The notes under the pieces were generated by a model. That model had not been told where the DNA came from and searched no databases. It worked only from the letters and a program-made list of their open reading frames with translations. Position numbers and translations under genes: made by a program. From contig NC_092577.1 in NCBI RefSeq assembly GCF_037975245.1, positions 8,281,013 through 8,345,012 on the forward strand: a stretch of 64,000 bases of DNA. Direction: 5' to 3'. Shown here one piece after another: positions 36,926 through 49,489 of this stretch. Source of the DNA: Apostichopus japonicus. Lineage: Eukaryota > Echinodermata > Holothuroidea > Aspidochirotida > Stichopodidae. The stretch's first letter is position 1, and each line of letters opens with the position of its first letter.

Positions 36926-39900
36926 GGGGTGAGGTGTGATGGTTATAAACGGTCTCTGTTCTATATCTCCTTACATTCAGCGTATATCCCTGTACACGCA
37001 GTAGTTTAGTATCATGGAATTTGGCGGCGTGGAAGACGGATTGTTCTTGAGACGTTAATTATCAATAACCCAAATTAAAAGTGATATTCGTTGCACCGAC
37101 AGGCTGAATACATTGAGTGTCAAAGGGAGGTGTGTGAGTCTGGAGGGGATGGGGGTGCATGATCACATCTTCCACAGTTCACTTGTTAGATCAAGACATA
37201 CCGTTTGTGACATTCTTTAGTGTCGACGACATCAGCTCCACTCATCTGCAATTGTACTTCAAGGCATTACTGAGTCATTTGGCTGGATCCTTTGTTAGCG
37301 AAACAATACGATTTAATCAAACGATCGATATTTAATTAAAATCATATTCTCAGTTTACATTTGGTGTCGACATTTCTAGGTACACGTCAAAAAATTCATG
37401 ATCAACGTTTCAATTTAGATATAGCGTCGCAAGTTTGTGATATCAGTCTAAATTGTTCTATAAAAAAAATGAAATATCAGAAATAAAACCACACAATTGC
37501 AACATGTAAAGTCTTTTTTCTTTTCAGGAATAATAGTCGAAAGTCGAGGTAAGCAGAGTAAATTAGACAAATCATCTTTTAACATGATTTTCTGTGGTCA
37601 ATGTTCGTTCTGAGCCACCGTAATTCCCTAACAAATTATATTGCGTACATTGTAATAACAGTCGGAGCAGATGTTGCTACCTGATACAGCGAAAACCAAC
37701 AAAAACAGAAAAAAGGAAACCTAGACAATAATGTTTCATATATAATGTATAACTCTATCATGCCAGTTTTGGTTCTTTCAGAGGAAGGCAAACAAATATT
37801 TGAGGGCTTATTCCCCTCTCCTCATAGCTACTCCTCTGCACCTCCCCTGCCCTCCATTGTGGTACAAGATTAGTCTGTGTACAGAATAGTCAGTTCATGG
37901 TTTTGTATTAACGTTATATTTTCGTATTGAGAGAGAGTAAAAGTGTTTGTTTTACATTGAAGTTTAGTTGCTTCCCAGTGTATATGACTGACTACTCTTG
38001 TAGCAAAGAGTTCTCTCCATAGCATTGTAACAATAGCTCAGTAAAGAATTTCGAACACAGGACCGCAACACTTGACAAAGATGCCTTTTTGAGCATTGGT
38101 CGTTGATTTTCAGTAGGCTTACAGCTGTTACGTTGTTACGCTTGACTTGAGTTACAATAAAATCAAATGACTTGAGCGAAATACTTGTGAATTGACTTAA
38201 AAAAATCATTGGCTTGGTGAAAACAATGTGATAAACTCAACTCAAATTTCAGCTAACAGTAAAATTTAAATCAAAAAAGTATCATCCATTGTAACTTGAT
38301 GATAAATTATTAAAGCAACAAATGTTTTTTTTCAGCAGCATATTCCAGTGATTTCCAGAAAGAAAACGAAACCTGTTTTCACTTGTTAAATATCAGAACA
38401 TGAGAAAAGGGGACTTTTCAAACAGGGCTTCCCTTCTGCATTTGTGTTTGTTTTCCTTCTTAATATGAATATCCTTCTTTTCGTATCTATCTATCGTTAT
38501 TATAAACTTATTATATTTATATTAACAATTTTTTCACATCTAACCTATCTTTTATAATCAGGAACTAGCTTGCCTATTGTTATCGCTATTTACTTAGCCT
38601 GCACCACAAACTAAATTGATAACGTACTTTACCACCACTGTATGACAGGCACTGTTTACACAACAAACAAATATAAAGATCATAAGACGTGTACCCCGTG
38701 GTATCATATAATTGTTTCATTGTTAGTTGATGATATATGACTAGATATCTTTACAGATTGAAGATAAGATGCTTCACTTCCATTACGTATTAAATCATCT
38801 GGTGTAAAAAGAAACGACGATGTATTTTTTTCTCATTGGGAAAAGAGAAACATATTCTAGATGCGTGCCGATCAACTTTTTAGGTCAGCTTTAAAGGCAC
38901 AATGCAGATAAATAATATCTTCTCTCTAATAAATTGGTCTTTTCTAGAACAAATAACAAAATGATATTCCGGAGCGAACAGCATCGATTAGTTTCATTCT
39001 AGTCATCTAAACGATATGATACAGACTTGATACACCCAAGCAGCATAGGTCACATACACTGATTTCGTGTATGGAAGGTAAATGTTACATCCAGTCCCCA
39101 TATGTGATAAAATCAACAAATAACTAGAACAACTGTAATAAGCCAGTTGGACGTTTGTTCCTTTGACGTAGACCAAAGCTAGGCTTTATTTCTAAAAGTA
39201 TTCTAGCTAGCATGCGACTGTAGTATAAACGAAGACAATTATAACTAAAACTATCACAGATTAACCGGATTACCAATCTCATTTACGGTTGCTAATCACG
39301 ACACATGTTCCGGACGTGACAAAGAATACCCAGTCTTGGACACTGATTGATAAAATTGAACAACATGTTAACGTCACTGTACCCTCATCATAGAAATTCA
39401 ACTAGGAAGAATGCACAGTGGATCGCCGTTAAGAAGTGAAGCCTTGAAAAAAGTGAGGGCGCTTTGTAGTGTACGGCAAAAAGCCAGATCATTTTTAAGT
39501 CTTCACATTAACATTGAGCATTCGATTTTAAAACTGAATTTGATTATACCCGTTTTTTTTTCTGAAAGAGTAGGTGAACTTTGCACAACAGAGACATGTT
39601 ATGACGACCAGAGTGGTAAGTACTATACTCCCGAATTAAGAACCACTTTCTTGACTTTTCTTGACTCTCTAATGACTCGCGTAAGTGGAGTGTTTGTGCA
39701 ACTTTTAATGTCTGGGAAGGGTAATTTCCGGTATCTGAGAGGCACATGGCAAACATTTTTCTTGGTTGTATTATTTTATTGCTCCACTCAAATAGTGACA
39801 TAGCCTAGTTGTCCCTAAAAAATGCCGTGAAAAAGCAACCGTCCCTCCTCCCCACCCTCTTCCCACACACACCTCCTTTTGTGTAATACTTCCGTATTAG

Positions 39901-39963
39901 TCTGTGCATACAATTATCAGTTTAATGTTAATGATGCAAAGTGGGTAGTAGCTCATTTTTTTT
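36926..39963. other. Unique-looking DNA, at most tiny exon candidates
   Basis: No domain-bearing frame is present. Two small plus-strand islands have splice-like borders: 37528-37548 (after TTCTTTTCAG, before GTAAGC) and 39571-39615 (a Cys-containing stretch reading VGELCTTETCYDDQS before GTAAGT). They could be exons of a secreted or receptor gene, but the acceptor of the second is weak (CTGAAAGAG). Confidence 0.25.
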
Positions 39964-40232
39964 CTATCCTAGATTACAATAAGGGTTATGTCTACCCTAG
40001 ATTAAAATAAGGGATATGTCTACCCTGGGTTACAATAAGGGGCGATATGTCTACCCTGGGTTACAATAAGGGGCGATATGTCTACCTAGATTACAATAAG
40101 GGATATGTCTACCCTAGATTACCATAAGGGATATGTTTACCCTAGATTAGAATAAGGGATATGTCTACCCTAGATTACAATAAGGGATATGTCTACCCTA
40201 GATTACTATAAGGGATATGTTAACCCTAGATT
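39964..40232. repeat. 28-bp tandem repeat, about 9.5 copies
   Basis: The unit is approximately CTACCCTAGATTACAATAAG plus GGATATGT, with two adjacent copies carrying GGGTT and an extra GGC (about 31 bp). No coding role. The hAT MITE that follows sits just beyond its end. Confidence 0.95.
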
Positions 40233-40249
40233 TGAAATTCTGCCTAGAG

Positions 40250-40653
40250 CAGGGTTGTCCAACCTACGGCCCGCGGGCCACAGTCCGGCCCGCCGCAGGG
40301 TTGCGTCCGGCCCGCCAGAGATGCTCTGCGATGCGAAATTTTAGTGAGCAGATTTATTGATAACAGTTTTAAGCTATATAATCAATCTTTCGAACCTTCT
40401 GGGTCCAAAAAACTGCATACAGGTCAGTTTGTGTGACACTCTCTCAGCGGAGGGGGGGGGGGGTGCGGCTGGACTTTATTCATGTTTTATCAGGAAGGAA
40501 AATAAATCAGTGCGCTCCGCGCGCAGTGCTCACATTTTGTTGCCTTGGGCTTCGGGCAAGAAATCGAAAAATCGAGCGTAGGGTTCATGCGGCCCCCTCC
40601 TTCATCATAATCATTCCATATGGCCCTCCTCTGCAAAAGGTTGGACAACCCTG
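40250..40653. mobile_element. hAT-type MITE (404 bp)
   Basis: The left end CAGGGTTGTCCAACC and, reversed, the right end CAGGGTTGTCCAACCTTTTG form a 15-bp inverted repeat. Perfect 8-bp duplications GCCTAGAG flank it (40242-40249 and 40654-40661). The interior near the left end is GC-rich (CCGCGGGCC, CCGGCCCGCC) and there is a poly-G run at about 40451. No transposase. Frames at 40357-40672 are not genes. Confidence 0.92.
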
Positions 40654-41542
40654 GCCTAGAGTTACCCTTTAAGACAATTTTTAACTGATATACATTAGGT
40701 AAACATTAGCCTGATTTACGGCCATGAAGTGTCCACTCCGTTGATAGGAACACACTACGTCAAGAAAATACTATCAACCTTCATGCAGCATCAATTTCAA
40801 CATATCCATACGAAAACTCGAATATATCGTGGAATCAATCTACACTTTTACTTTGTTCTTTGTGATTCAGTGTTGTGTAGCATTTCAGTTTAAATCATTC
40901 TTTTCACCTCTACTACATGTTTCACATAACTACCAGTGAATGGTACGGTATTGAATATAAAGTTCCTATCCACGTTTTGTAGAAGGCCATGTTGAGAAGT
41001 GAATAAAGCAAATTGTTGTACGGGCTTGTGTAGATTCGATCAATAATCTCTCAGTCGTGGCGTTTAATTCATTAACTCTTTGACCCTTTAATGGAGTTTA
41101 CAATTTGGTTTTCTTTACATATTTTAGAGATCTGAATCGTGTATTTACGAACTGATGGAACGCTGTCTGTCTAGATTATCTGAGACATATGTATTTCAGT
41201 TGACTTAATTCTTGAACTATCTTTCCTTATACTTCCAACAGGTTTGAATGATGTCTCATAACGAAACAGTCATCGATGAAACAAGGTTTATTTGATATAA
41301 AACAATACATTGATAATTTGTGACTTTCTCTTGGCGGGCTGTGTAGTTTAATGTAATATACATTTATTTAGATTTGCTTGTCGCTGAATTTAATGTAAAC
41401 ATTCATGAAGTAGATTTTTTTCTAACTATGTTTTCGATATTGATATTTTGTATATTTAGTTAATCAACATCATGTTCTTTTGGTATAGTTGACAGAAACT
41501 GACGCATTAAATTGTTGTCATAATTATGATGAACATACTTAC

Positions 41543-43062
41543 ATTAAATCTAGATGCAATCTCCAAGAGCTGGATGGTGGATCTCTGAAGAAGCTTGCTG
41601 TTGCCGCTCAAGATCTCAACAATCTTTGAACACAGATTCCTGACGGTGTCCTTGATTCCATCTACCTCGCCAGTTTGTTCCAGGATGCAGAGGATGGCAA
41701 ACTTATCACCGTCTCTCCTGCTCTTCAAGTATTCTATTATTCTCTTCCCAACTGCTGAGCTAATCCCACAGGTGAATCGATAGAGGTACTGAAGATTAAA
41801 CGGATCCACTTTATCAAGAACATCCTTCAGCTCAGATGCACCTCTTGTAGCAGCTACAACTTCTACCAGTCTAAAAGACGCAAACCATTCACAGAATAGT
41901 TGATGATAGAACCTTAAGTCAGTATGTGTCTGTATGTCTGTAGCAGAAGTCTGTTCGTTTGTCACAGCAGACACTTCTTCCTCTACCAAGATACCAACTG
42001 CAATATAATGTTGACAAAACCCTTGACCTAGTCGTGTACAGAGTCCATCTTTACGCCATGATAACTGTTGGTTTTCACCGCAGAGACCTCCAAATGCTAC
42101 TTTACTAAGTTCCTTGTATTTGACAGCATACTCAATATTATACGCCTTTGCACTTTTATCCGTTGATTTGTTACTAAGATGACTATGGAAGCATTGGATC
42201 ATGTAACTAAAGAACTCAGTGACTGACTTGAATTTCTGAAAATGTGTCTTTTCGTGGGTCATGTGAGAAAACATGACAAAGATGAGAGGAACTTGACATA
42301 AGTCATCCAGGATCGGGTTTGCTTGTAAAGCGCGCTTAATTTTAGCAACGCTTTCGTCATCTTCCCCAGTAACAGCCTTGCGAATGTACTGGTCACGTGC
42401 TTTTGCGTCAAAACCAACTAACCGCACTCGCTTTGTGTTTGCTTTGTCATAGTCCTTCGGAAGATATCTGGTTGTCAGGGTAACATCAATATTCCCAAGC
42501 AGATTGCTGGTAATGATACGTCCTACGTCACCTCCGGTAGCTCCATCCCTATCAGGAAACTCATCATACCCGTCCAGGAGTACCTTAACAGAAGAACAGC
42601 TTTCAATGATATCTTTAATATCAGAAGATTTGATTCGAGGATCACTAGGTGCTAAGAACAGCTTAATTGCGTGATAGATAGATATCTTGCTGTTCAGTTG
42701 CCTCAACCGGAGCAGAATTAGAATCTCTACGTCTTTAAAAGGTGAATCCTTGACTCCATTGCACCAATCATAGGCGAGCTGTAGGGTTACTGTTGACTTA
42801 CCATACCCGGCTTCTGCTTCTATGATGCGCCGTTTGGCTTTCATACGAGGGTCTCTGTATATATCTTTGTACGAGTCCACACGCACCCATGGTCCTTCTT
42901 TCTCCTTCGTCGCTCCTTCAACAACATATATCTCTGTACCGCCCTCAACAAATACCTTGTCCACACAATATAGTCTGTCCTTGATGTACGGTATGGGCTG
43001 GATTGCGTCATATTGTAGTTTATACCTTCTCTTCAGAGAATTGATGAGTATGGACTTCTTGT
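41543..43062 (-). CDS. NACHT-domain NLR-like protein, large central exon
   Basis: The longest open frame runs 43210 to 41507 (567 codons). NACHT ATPase landmarks, by residue of that frame, are: P-loop EAGYGKST (133-140), Walker B with acidic extension LLDGYDEF (211-218), sensor-1-like TTRYLP (246-251), a GF motif (266-267) and the NPILDDLCQVPLIF helix. A winged-helix-like FYHQLFCEWFA (434-444) resembles FxHxxxQEFxAA of NOD-type proteins. The preceding IKDRLYCVDKVFVEGG is typical of invertebrate NACHT proteins. NACHT proteins are nucleotide-driven oligomerising switches in cytosolic immune sensing and cell death. Splicing is likely: TTGTTCACATTACAG ends at 43063 and GTAAGT lies at 41537-41542, so the exon is about 1.52 kb. 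N-terminal effector and C-terminal sensor (LRR) exons were not found. Residues before about 50 and after the donor are probably intron. Confidence 0.9.
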
Positions 43063-43210
43063 CTGTAATGTGAACAAAATGTTGATTTGTATACGTTATT
43101 CGTAGGTCAATAAAATTTGTGCGTTTCAGTGCTGATATATAAACTGGAAACAAGCTGTGGCAGGCAATCTGTTTGATGTCACTGTTAACGACATAATTAC
43201 ACAAGTTCAA

Positions 43211-46200
43211 TCGGAGTAATGTGCAAATTTATATCTCCTTATATGCGCTCATATCTTATATAATCATTCAAATCGATTTGGTCAACTTAATAAGGTAGAT
43301 GTCGATTTCAACTAGTATAATTCATTTCGAATTCAGAAGATATTGAATTTATTGGCCCTTTGAGAATTAAGTTATAATGACATTATAATATTTCAATTAC
43401 TTTGCTCTCGATCTGATACAGGTGGCCTACCTTCTTTGGAACAAACTTGAACATTTTATAGCTGAACTCAGTCCTGCCCAGCAGTCTAGGAGTTAAAAGT
43501 ACGACATGTTTTTGGTGCATTTGATTACATCTACATAAAGTGATTTTAATACAATGTGTTATAATATCACACAATGTCACAGAAGTCAATCAATCAGTTT
43601 GATAACACCAATCTAGCTTTTTAATAAAAAATAAAAAAAATAAAAAGAATAATTAAATCATGTTGACTCTCGATCATACACTATAAGATTAACTACAATG
43701 CTGAGGCTTAAGTCATTATCAATGTTTATTTTAACACCAGCCTTCCTATGCTAAGTTACTAATACAAACTATGTTATTACAACAAACCTTGCACTGTAAG
43801 GCGCTCCATCGATTATGACGTCACAATAACTTTCGCGGGATAAACTTGGGTCTTCACTTTTCTTTTCCTTTGAGTGATATTATCCATGATTATCTTTCAA
43901 AGCGATGATCTGTTGAATATATAGATACAGCATGCATGGATAAAACTAACTGAATAAAATTATCATAAATCAATGTATAATTAGATAAGTCAACAGAACC
44001 AGTCACTTTAACAACAGGTCTCTGGCTCGACAAAGATTACATCAAAGTGAATCTCTCCTTATCTCTTATTTACTGTTTATTGTTTACACAAAACATCGAC
44101 CTTTGAAGTAATAAAATATAAACCCACCCTGAAATATTCAACTTTCTGTTTTGCTATCAATATTCACGATATCCTTTTAGAATGTCACCTACAGCTCATC
44201 ATTTTAGATAGCGGGCTTCACAATTATTGCTAGGTTCTCTCTTTATTGTTGATACAACGTTTATTCATGTGCATGCTAAAGAAGCTGTTTGAGTTAATTG
44301 TTATTATTCTATCGATGACATCTGATAAAACTGTAGTCAATGTTCATTGCAAAAAGTTCGGTAAAAATCTGTTTTCTTTTTTAAACATTTTCCAATTGGT
44401 CTTTAATGTGTGTTATGCAGCAAAACAAAGCGCGCACGCGTGACGAAATTTTTAACGTTGAGGATCGAATCAAATTTGTTAATTATTCCCTCAGTAACCT
44501 TTATTTGATTAAATTAAAGAGAAAGATGACACACTGTTATCAATACACATACTTTTGTATAGTATTAGCCTACCAGGGTAAACTTGTGATCCTAAGTTAA
44601 ACTGCTGCTTCAAGCGGTACGACTGAATTTCGGGCAGAGGAAATTAATTGTTGCGGTTCCTTGATGAGCCAATTAGGTTTAATCTCAAATTATTTATATT
44701 TGTCCACTAATTTCAGAAAAACAACATTTACGATGTTTTGTTCTGGTCACTAGGATAAAGCAAAATACATCAGTCACATGATTGCTTACATACAAAGACA
44801 AAAATCCATAAATATAAGTTATATTAATAAACTTAACTTTTTCATTCTATTGTTTTAACATTAATATTCTTCCGGATTATTAGGAAGTTTGTAGAATTGA
44901 AACATACAGTAATGTTTGACAGTGGTTTTACTGAGCTGTAGAACCACATTCCGACCGAGTAAGCCTATTTTAACTTATTCAATGTCCTCTTTGCTTCCCA
45001 CATATATGCCTAACTTATACCATGTTCTATGAACTTCCCACTAGATTTATCTTAGAAAAACTTATTCAATTGTCCATATATTTCATACATCATGTATACC
45101 ATGTTCCATACGGATAGAAAGTAAGACAACTGCATCTCTCTCAGGAATTTAGTTGCAAGCTCAAAATAAGCCTGTTCCTTGAGGAATGTTCTAAATTATT
45201 TCCAAATCCGATTCATTCATTTAATTTAGACCTAAGCCCAAAGGCGTAACTCCTGCTATAAAAGTATTACAATTCTACATGTCTGTTTCGAACAGACTCA
45301 CTGTTAGTATATTTATGATCTGGTCTGACCGCAATAAAGTGAAAAGATAGCACATTTCTTATTGGAAGAGATATGTTGTAGCTGCATGAATGAACTTTTA
45401 AATAACCAGGATTTACATAATAAGAGTTTGACGAACATGAGCTCAACAATATTCCCTTCAAATGAATGAAATATTACAATCGACATTGAAATATGATCAT
45501 ACAGACATGGATTATAATTCTTATAAATTGAATTGCCTTCAAGACGCCATGTTTATATAGTAAGCTGTTGTCATACATTTAACATAGCCTATGTTATTAA
45601 AGACGTGTTTAGTATATATCAGTACATAAATACCTTTACATCATTACTGTCTCCTGTACGTTACTTACCAGTACGATCATCGCTATGCGGGTTTATCATC
45701 CAGAGTAACATTTAAGTCTAGAATCCTTAAATCATTTAATATCAGATGAAAATCATGAAAGAAGAACATATGGAAACAGGAATGAAGAATATCCAATTAA
45801 CAAGATGGCGTCGTGTAGGTCATGTGACGTTCGATCATACGATCCTGGACGCTAAATAGATATCGGTAGGAATCAGCCTTTAGTTGTAACTGGTTTCAAA
45901 GTTTGTTGTTAATAGTTTACACAATGAAAGACTTAACTTGATGATAGAATTCATATCTGGTAATTATCCCTTGTTGTGTTTATTCTGTCAATCAGCCGTT
46001 CAAAGGTACCTGCTGTACGTATATGCATTGCTCTCTGTTAATTTAATTAATACGCAAACATTGTAAGTGTCCGATATATTTTGTCGTATGTGCGTAATAT
46101 GCCTGTTAAGTAAGCAAACTGTGTAGATGAAACTACAAGCGTTGATGCCCAACTCTGAATATGTCTTGCTTTACGAAAATGAAAAGAACGTAAAACCACT

Positions 46201-46589
46201 GTTTAGTACACAAATATAAAAAAGGAAAGAAATTATACACATTTTGACAAAGAGAGTGTAGATATAGTGAGCTATAGAGCGGGAGTCTAACAAGATTAGG
46301 ATTAGAGTCCCGTTCTAGAAACAAATAATATTTTGCTCTGTTCAAATTGATCGTCCCGGTCAGTTATCAGTAAGACAGGATTTCAATGAACAGAAGAACA
46401 AAGTTATAGTTGAAGTCATCAACAATGTCTGTTATATATGAACGGGTTAGATGTTTTCAAATGATTGAATCATGTGAGAAAATTGAGAATATATATATAT
46501 TTTTTTAATTTAAAGCACTTTATATGCTTCAGTTAGGCGACAATACGACGCGGTAGCGCAATAACGTTCACAGGATACCAAAGGTGTGT
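43211..46589. other. Upstream of the NACHT exon, no exon identified
   Basis: AT-rich DNA where 5' exons of the NACHT gene (for example a Death-fold domain) would be expected on the minus strand. I could not recognise one. Confidence 0.4.
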
Positions 46590-46609
46590 ATGTGGTGGGG
46601 GAGCTGCAG

Positions 46610-46875
46610 GGGCGTAGCGAGGATTTTGGCAGGGGTGAAGATTGTAAACAAACTATCTAAGCGTAGCACCACTTGTTGGCGTGAAGCGTACAAGAACATT
46701 TTGGCCGAAAATGCCTCCCAGATTGCTGGAAATGGCACTTCCCAGGCCTTGTATGTTGCATCTAAGCATTTTCTATTTTGAAATTACTAGCGATATCATA
46801 AAAAAAATATATTAAAAAAGATGCTCAGGGGGGAGGGGGCGGTCGCCCCTTCGCGCCCCCACTCCATTGGCTACG
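46610..46875 (+). repeat. Dispersed hairpin module, copy 5, in a hAT-like element
   Basis: A CAGGGGCGTAGCGAGGATTT start leads into ACTATCTAAGCGTAGCACC, loop, TTGGCGTGAAGCGTAC and GGAAATGGCACTTCCC. The right end is G/C-rich and closes with CCATTGGCTACGTGCAC. CGTAGC at the left pairs with GCTACG at the right, a decayed inverted repeat. No clean target duplication was found. Confidence 0.65.
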
Positions 46876-47520
46876 TGCACATTAGGAGCTGGGAATCGTA
46901 TATTTCTACTGTTTAACGTGTTGGAGCTTGAACTTTTGTTTGATCCTGCCCGGAAAGAGAAAATATAAATTTAGACATAAAACTGTGCACTGTGCATATT
47001 TAGACCTGGGAGTTGCTACTCTAACGCAGCTCCCTGTTTAGACTATAAAGCAGGTCCATATAAGTAACACTTAACGCAATGTTTACTAATAGATGATAAC
47101 ATAATAGAAAGGGTGATGATACAACCGTATCAAGGGTCCAATTCTCACCAGGATGATTGCAACTATCCACGGAGTGAACCATTTCCCAACGACTGGCGAT
47201 CTGAGATGTGACCATGACCCACATGCATACCCCTACACCATTGCGCCCCGACTGAAGATCCGAGGTGGGGCAATGGTCCACGTGCCCTCCTCCACCCATT
47301 GTGCACTCCACTGCAGGAGCGTCGAATGCCAGGTCCGGTCCCGAGGACAATGCCGGGCCCCCTCTTTTCACTGGTCACATATCCCATAATGTTTGTTGTA
47401 GCCCCCGTACTTCTCCCGGGCGCGTAATATGATTACGAGGCCCCCAGACTACAAAATGATGCTATAATTACATCACGTCAATTCCTATGTATACGACTAT
47501 GCTTGCGTGTGTTATAAACT
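46876..47520. other. GC-richer stretch, no supported gene
   Basis: A stem (GGGAGTTGC pairing loosely with GCAGCTCCC near 47009-47035) opens the region. Around 47200-47440 GC content rises sharply and several short frames overlap on both strands. None has a domain or splice support, so this is likely transposon-derived. Confidence 0.35.
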
Positions 47521-47540
47521 CAGCAACTTTCCACATCATT

Positions 47541-47640
47541 TAGGGGAGGGGAAGGGAGAAGAGGGGAAGGAGAAGAGGGGGTGGGTGTGAGTGGAAGGGG
47601 AGGGAGAAGCAAGGGGCGGGTAGGGGAAGGGAGGAGGCAC
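47541..47640. repeat. Purine-rich (GGGGAAG)n low-complexity tract
   Basis: Almost only G and A on the plus strand, with irregular GGGGAAGG units. No function inferred. Confidence 0.9.
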
Positions 47641-47670
47641 GTGTTCCCATTCTCCCAATGGCTACGATAC

Positions 47671-47903
47671 TATATGTATGTTCGTATGTATGTATTTTAG
47701 ATCCTACTGCAAACGAACTGGCGAAGAAGCCTCATTGGCTTATCACATCCGCAAGCTGACCGAAGTCAGTCTCTCAGATTCATATTTTAATATGTCAATT
47801 GTCAACAACTCTGTAACTGGACGACACACATTAATCTTGGAGTGACTCGAACCGGGACCTTATGATTGGAAGGCATCGGCGTTAACCACTGAGCTAACAC
47901 TCC
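47671..47903 (-). mobile_element. tRNA-derived SINE
   Basis: Read on the minus strand from 47903, a tRNA-like head (to about 47839) has a 6-bp acceptor pairing (GGAGTG with CACTCC), an A-box region TTAGCTCAGTGGTTAACGC and a B box GGTTCGAGTC. The anticodon arm CCTT/AAGG holds TCCAATC, resembling tRNA-Gly(UCC). A body of about 135 bases follows, then a tail with short CATA repeats (47671-47700). This is the normal Pol III SINE layout. The head is about 65 bases and irregular, so it is not a functional tRNA gene. A second A-box-like GTTAGCTCAGTG lies just upstream near 47925. Confidence 0.8.
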
Positions 47904-48749
47904 TAACTAACACTGAGCTAACGCTACTATATATATATTTACTGTACACAATAGTACGTATATGAGCAGGCATACAATAGGCAGGCATACACAGGTATCC
48001 ATATATCAGTGGCTCAAATGAGATATTGTTTATAATAGAGACGACAAGCCGGTTCCACATGACGCAGGGAAATTTGTCTTTATATCGATATGATCTATAA
48101 ACTATATATATTGTCCCGAATGTTACGCCTTCATTATTCAAATCATAGACTATATATAAACCCAATTCCTATACAGTTTGTAACGTCTGGACACATGCTG
48201 CTTCAGCAGTTTTGGTGCATACCTTCCACAGCCAAATTCTTACGTGGCTATAACAGAACTGATCACCTACAAACGGCGGCTAAATCAACAATAAAAATTC
48301 ATTGACTGTCGCAATTTATATTATAATTGTTTCTTTCTTTTAAAAAGATAAGAGTCCTTGTATATGTAAAAAAATTACCTTTTACTGAACTAAGATACTA
48401 TAAGATACCACTTAGGGTTTAAAAAGAAACTTTCCATCTCAATTGCTTTCTCATGAAAATGACCATTTGCCGGTGAAGAAATTGACCAGCGTAAACTTGC
48501 GTGAAGATTGACAAGGGTCTCACTGTTCCAGGTGTGTGGCTTGGAAGTATGTGGTGTCATTTTTTCCCCAGTATGGGTCAGCCATTCAATTTAGGGCAAA
48601 CTACCAATGGCAGATGACTTTAACTTCACCTAACTAAGATCGTGTCCACAAAATGTATACGATATTTTAATCGTTTCCATTTGGGAGTAAACGACATACT
48701 AGTCTTGGCCAAGTCGTTTTAATACTCTTGTTCTCGCTTGCAAACTGTA

Positions 48750-48972
48750 CATGCCTCAGAGTCCGTTTCTGCCTACAACAAATAAGCTTGCCCAATGTAG
48801 GCTACTTTACATGCCCGAGGATCTGTCCGATACAAACAATCTAAAGCGTTGCCGCGGGCGTTCTCTAGATAGATACGGTAAAATAGCTTTGTATAAAAGA
48901 AAGGTACACTGGGCTGTATACAAGGGTAACGACATACTCAATAGCAAACTCTATTTGCAAAGCATTTGGTAG
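48750..48972 (+). CDS. Candidate exon, unrecognised
   Basis: After GTACATGCCTCAG the frame is open for about 73 codons to TAG at 48970. It gives a protein-like mix including LPTTNKLAQCRLLYMPEDLS and RYGKIALYKRKVHWAVYKG. It contains many Lys/Arg and no repeats. The acceptor is only fair, and an ATG at 48751 also allows a small standalone frame. I do not recognise it, and it may be chance or transposon-derived. Confidence 0.25.
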
Positions 48973-49033
48973 TTGACCTTCATTTCATTCGGAAAGAATC
49001 ATATAAACTTCCAAATAATTTCAAGCGATGTAA

Positions 49034-49434
49034 CAGGGGCGTATCCAGGATTTTCTAACCCGGGGGGGGGGGCGAATTACTATCTAAGCGGAGCGCCACC
49101 ATCGGTTGGCGCGCAGCGCACAAGAAAATTTCTTGTTTTCATACCACCCAGATCACCGGAAATGGCACTTCTCGGTCTTGAAAATGACCAACCAGATGTA
49201 CACTTTTTGCCTGAGAACCAAGTATTTCCCAATAGTTTTTTTTTCCACCTATAACCGTTTGAAGATTGTCACCAGTCACAAATCATGTGACCTCATCCCA
49301 TGTCCTGTGAATCATTGTTTTTGTAGGTGATTCTACGTCGCGGCCCACAATATCCGTCAGCCCCACTTTTCAAGGTTTTACGCCCATTATTTGGGTGAGG
49401 CACACGCCCCTTCCGAATCCTTGATCCGTCACTG
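49034..49434 (+). mobile_element. hAT-like element with module copy 6
   Basis: The left end CAGGGGCGTATCCAGGATT and, reversed, the right end CAGTGACGGATCAAGGATTC form a decayed inverted repeat. Inside are a poly-G run and module copy 6 (ACTATCTAAGCGGAGCGCC at about 49080, loop, GGTTGGCGCGCAGCGCAC, then GGAAATGGCACTTCTCG). Flanking 8-mers (CGATGTAA, GCTACCAT) do not match. Confidence 0.65.
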
Positions 49435-49489
49435 GCTACCATGTGTATATAATAGGGATCAGCGCTGTAATGATGTCACTTGAGATATG

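Noticed and set aside
39411-39803. 130-codon plus-strand frame taken as a whole gene
   Set aside because: It mixes intron-like T-rich sequence with at most one 45-base exon candidate. No domain spans the frame.
46255-46325. Possible second tRNA-like segment
   Set aside because: A loosely tRNA-like stem was seen but neither the A nor the B box is convincing.
47021-47389. Overlapping 74-116-codon frames on both strands in GC-rich DNA
   Set aside because: High GC lowers stop frequency. There is no domain, no conserved pattern and no splice support.
47839-47903. Functional tRNA-Gly gene
   Set aside because: The head is short, the anticodon arm is irregular, and it continues into a SINE body and repeat tail without a terminator.
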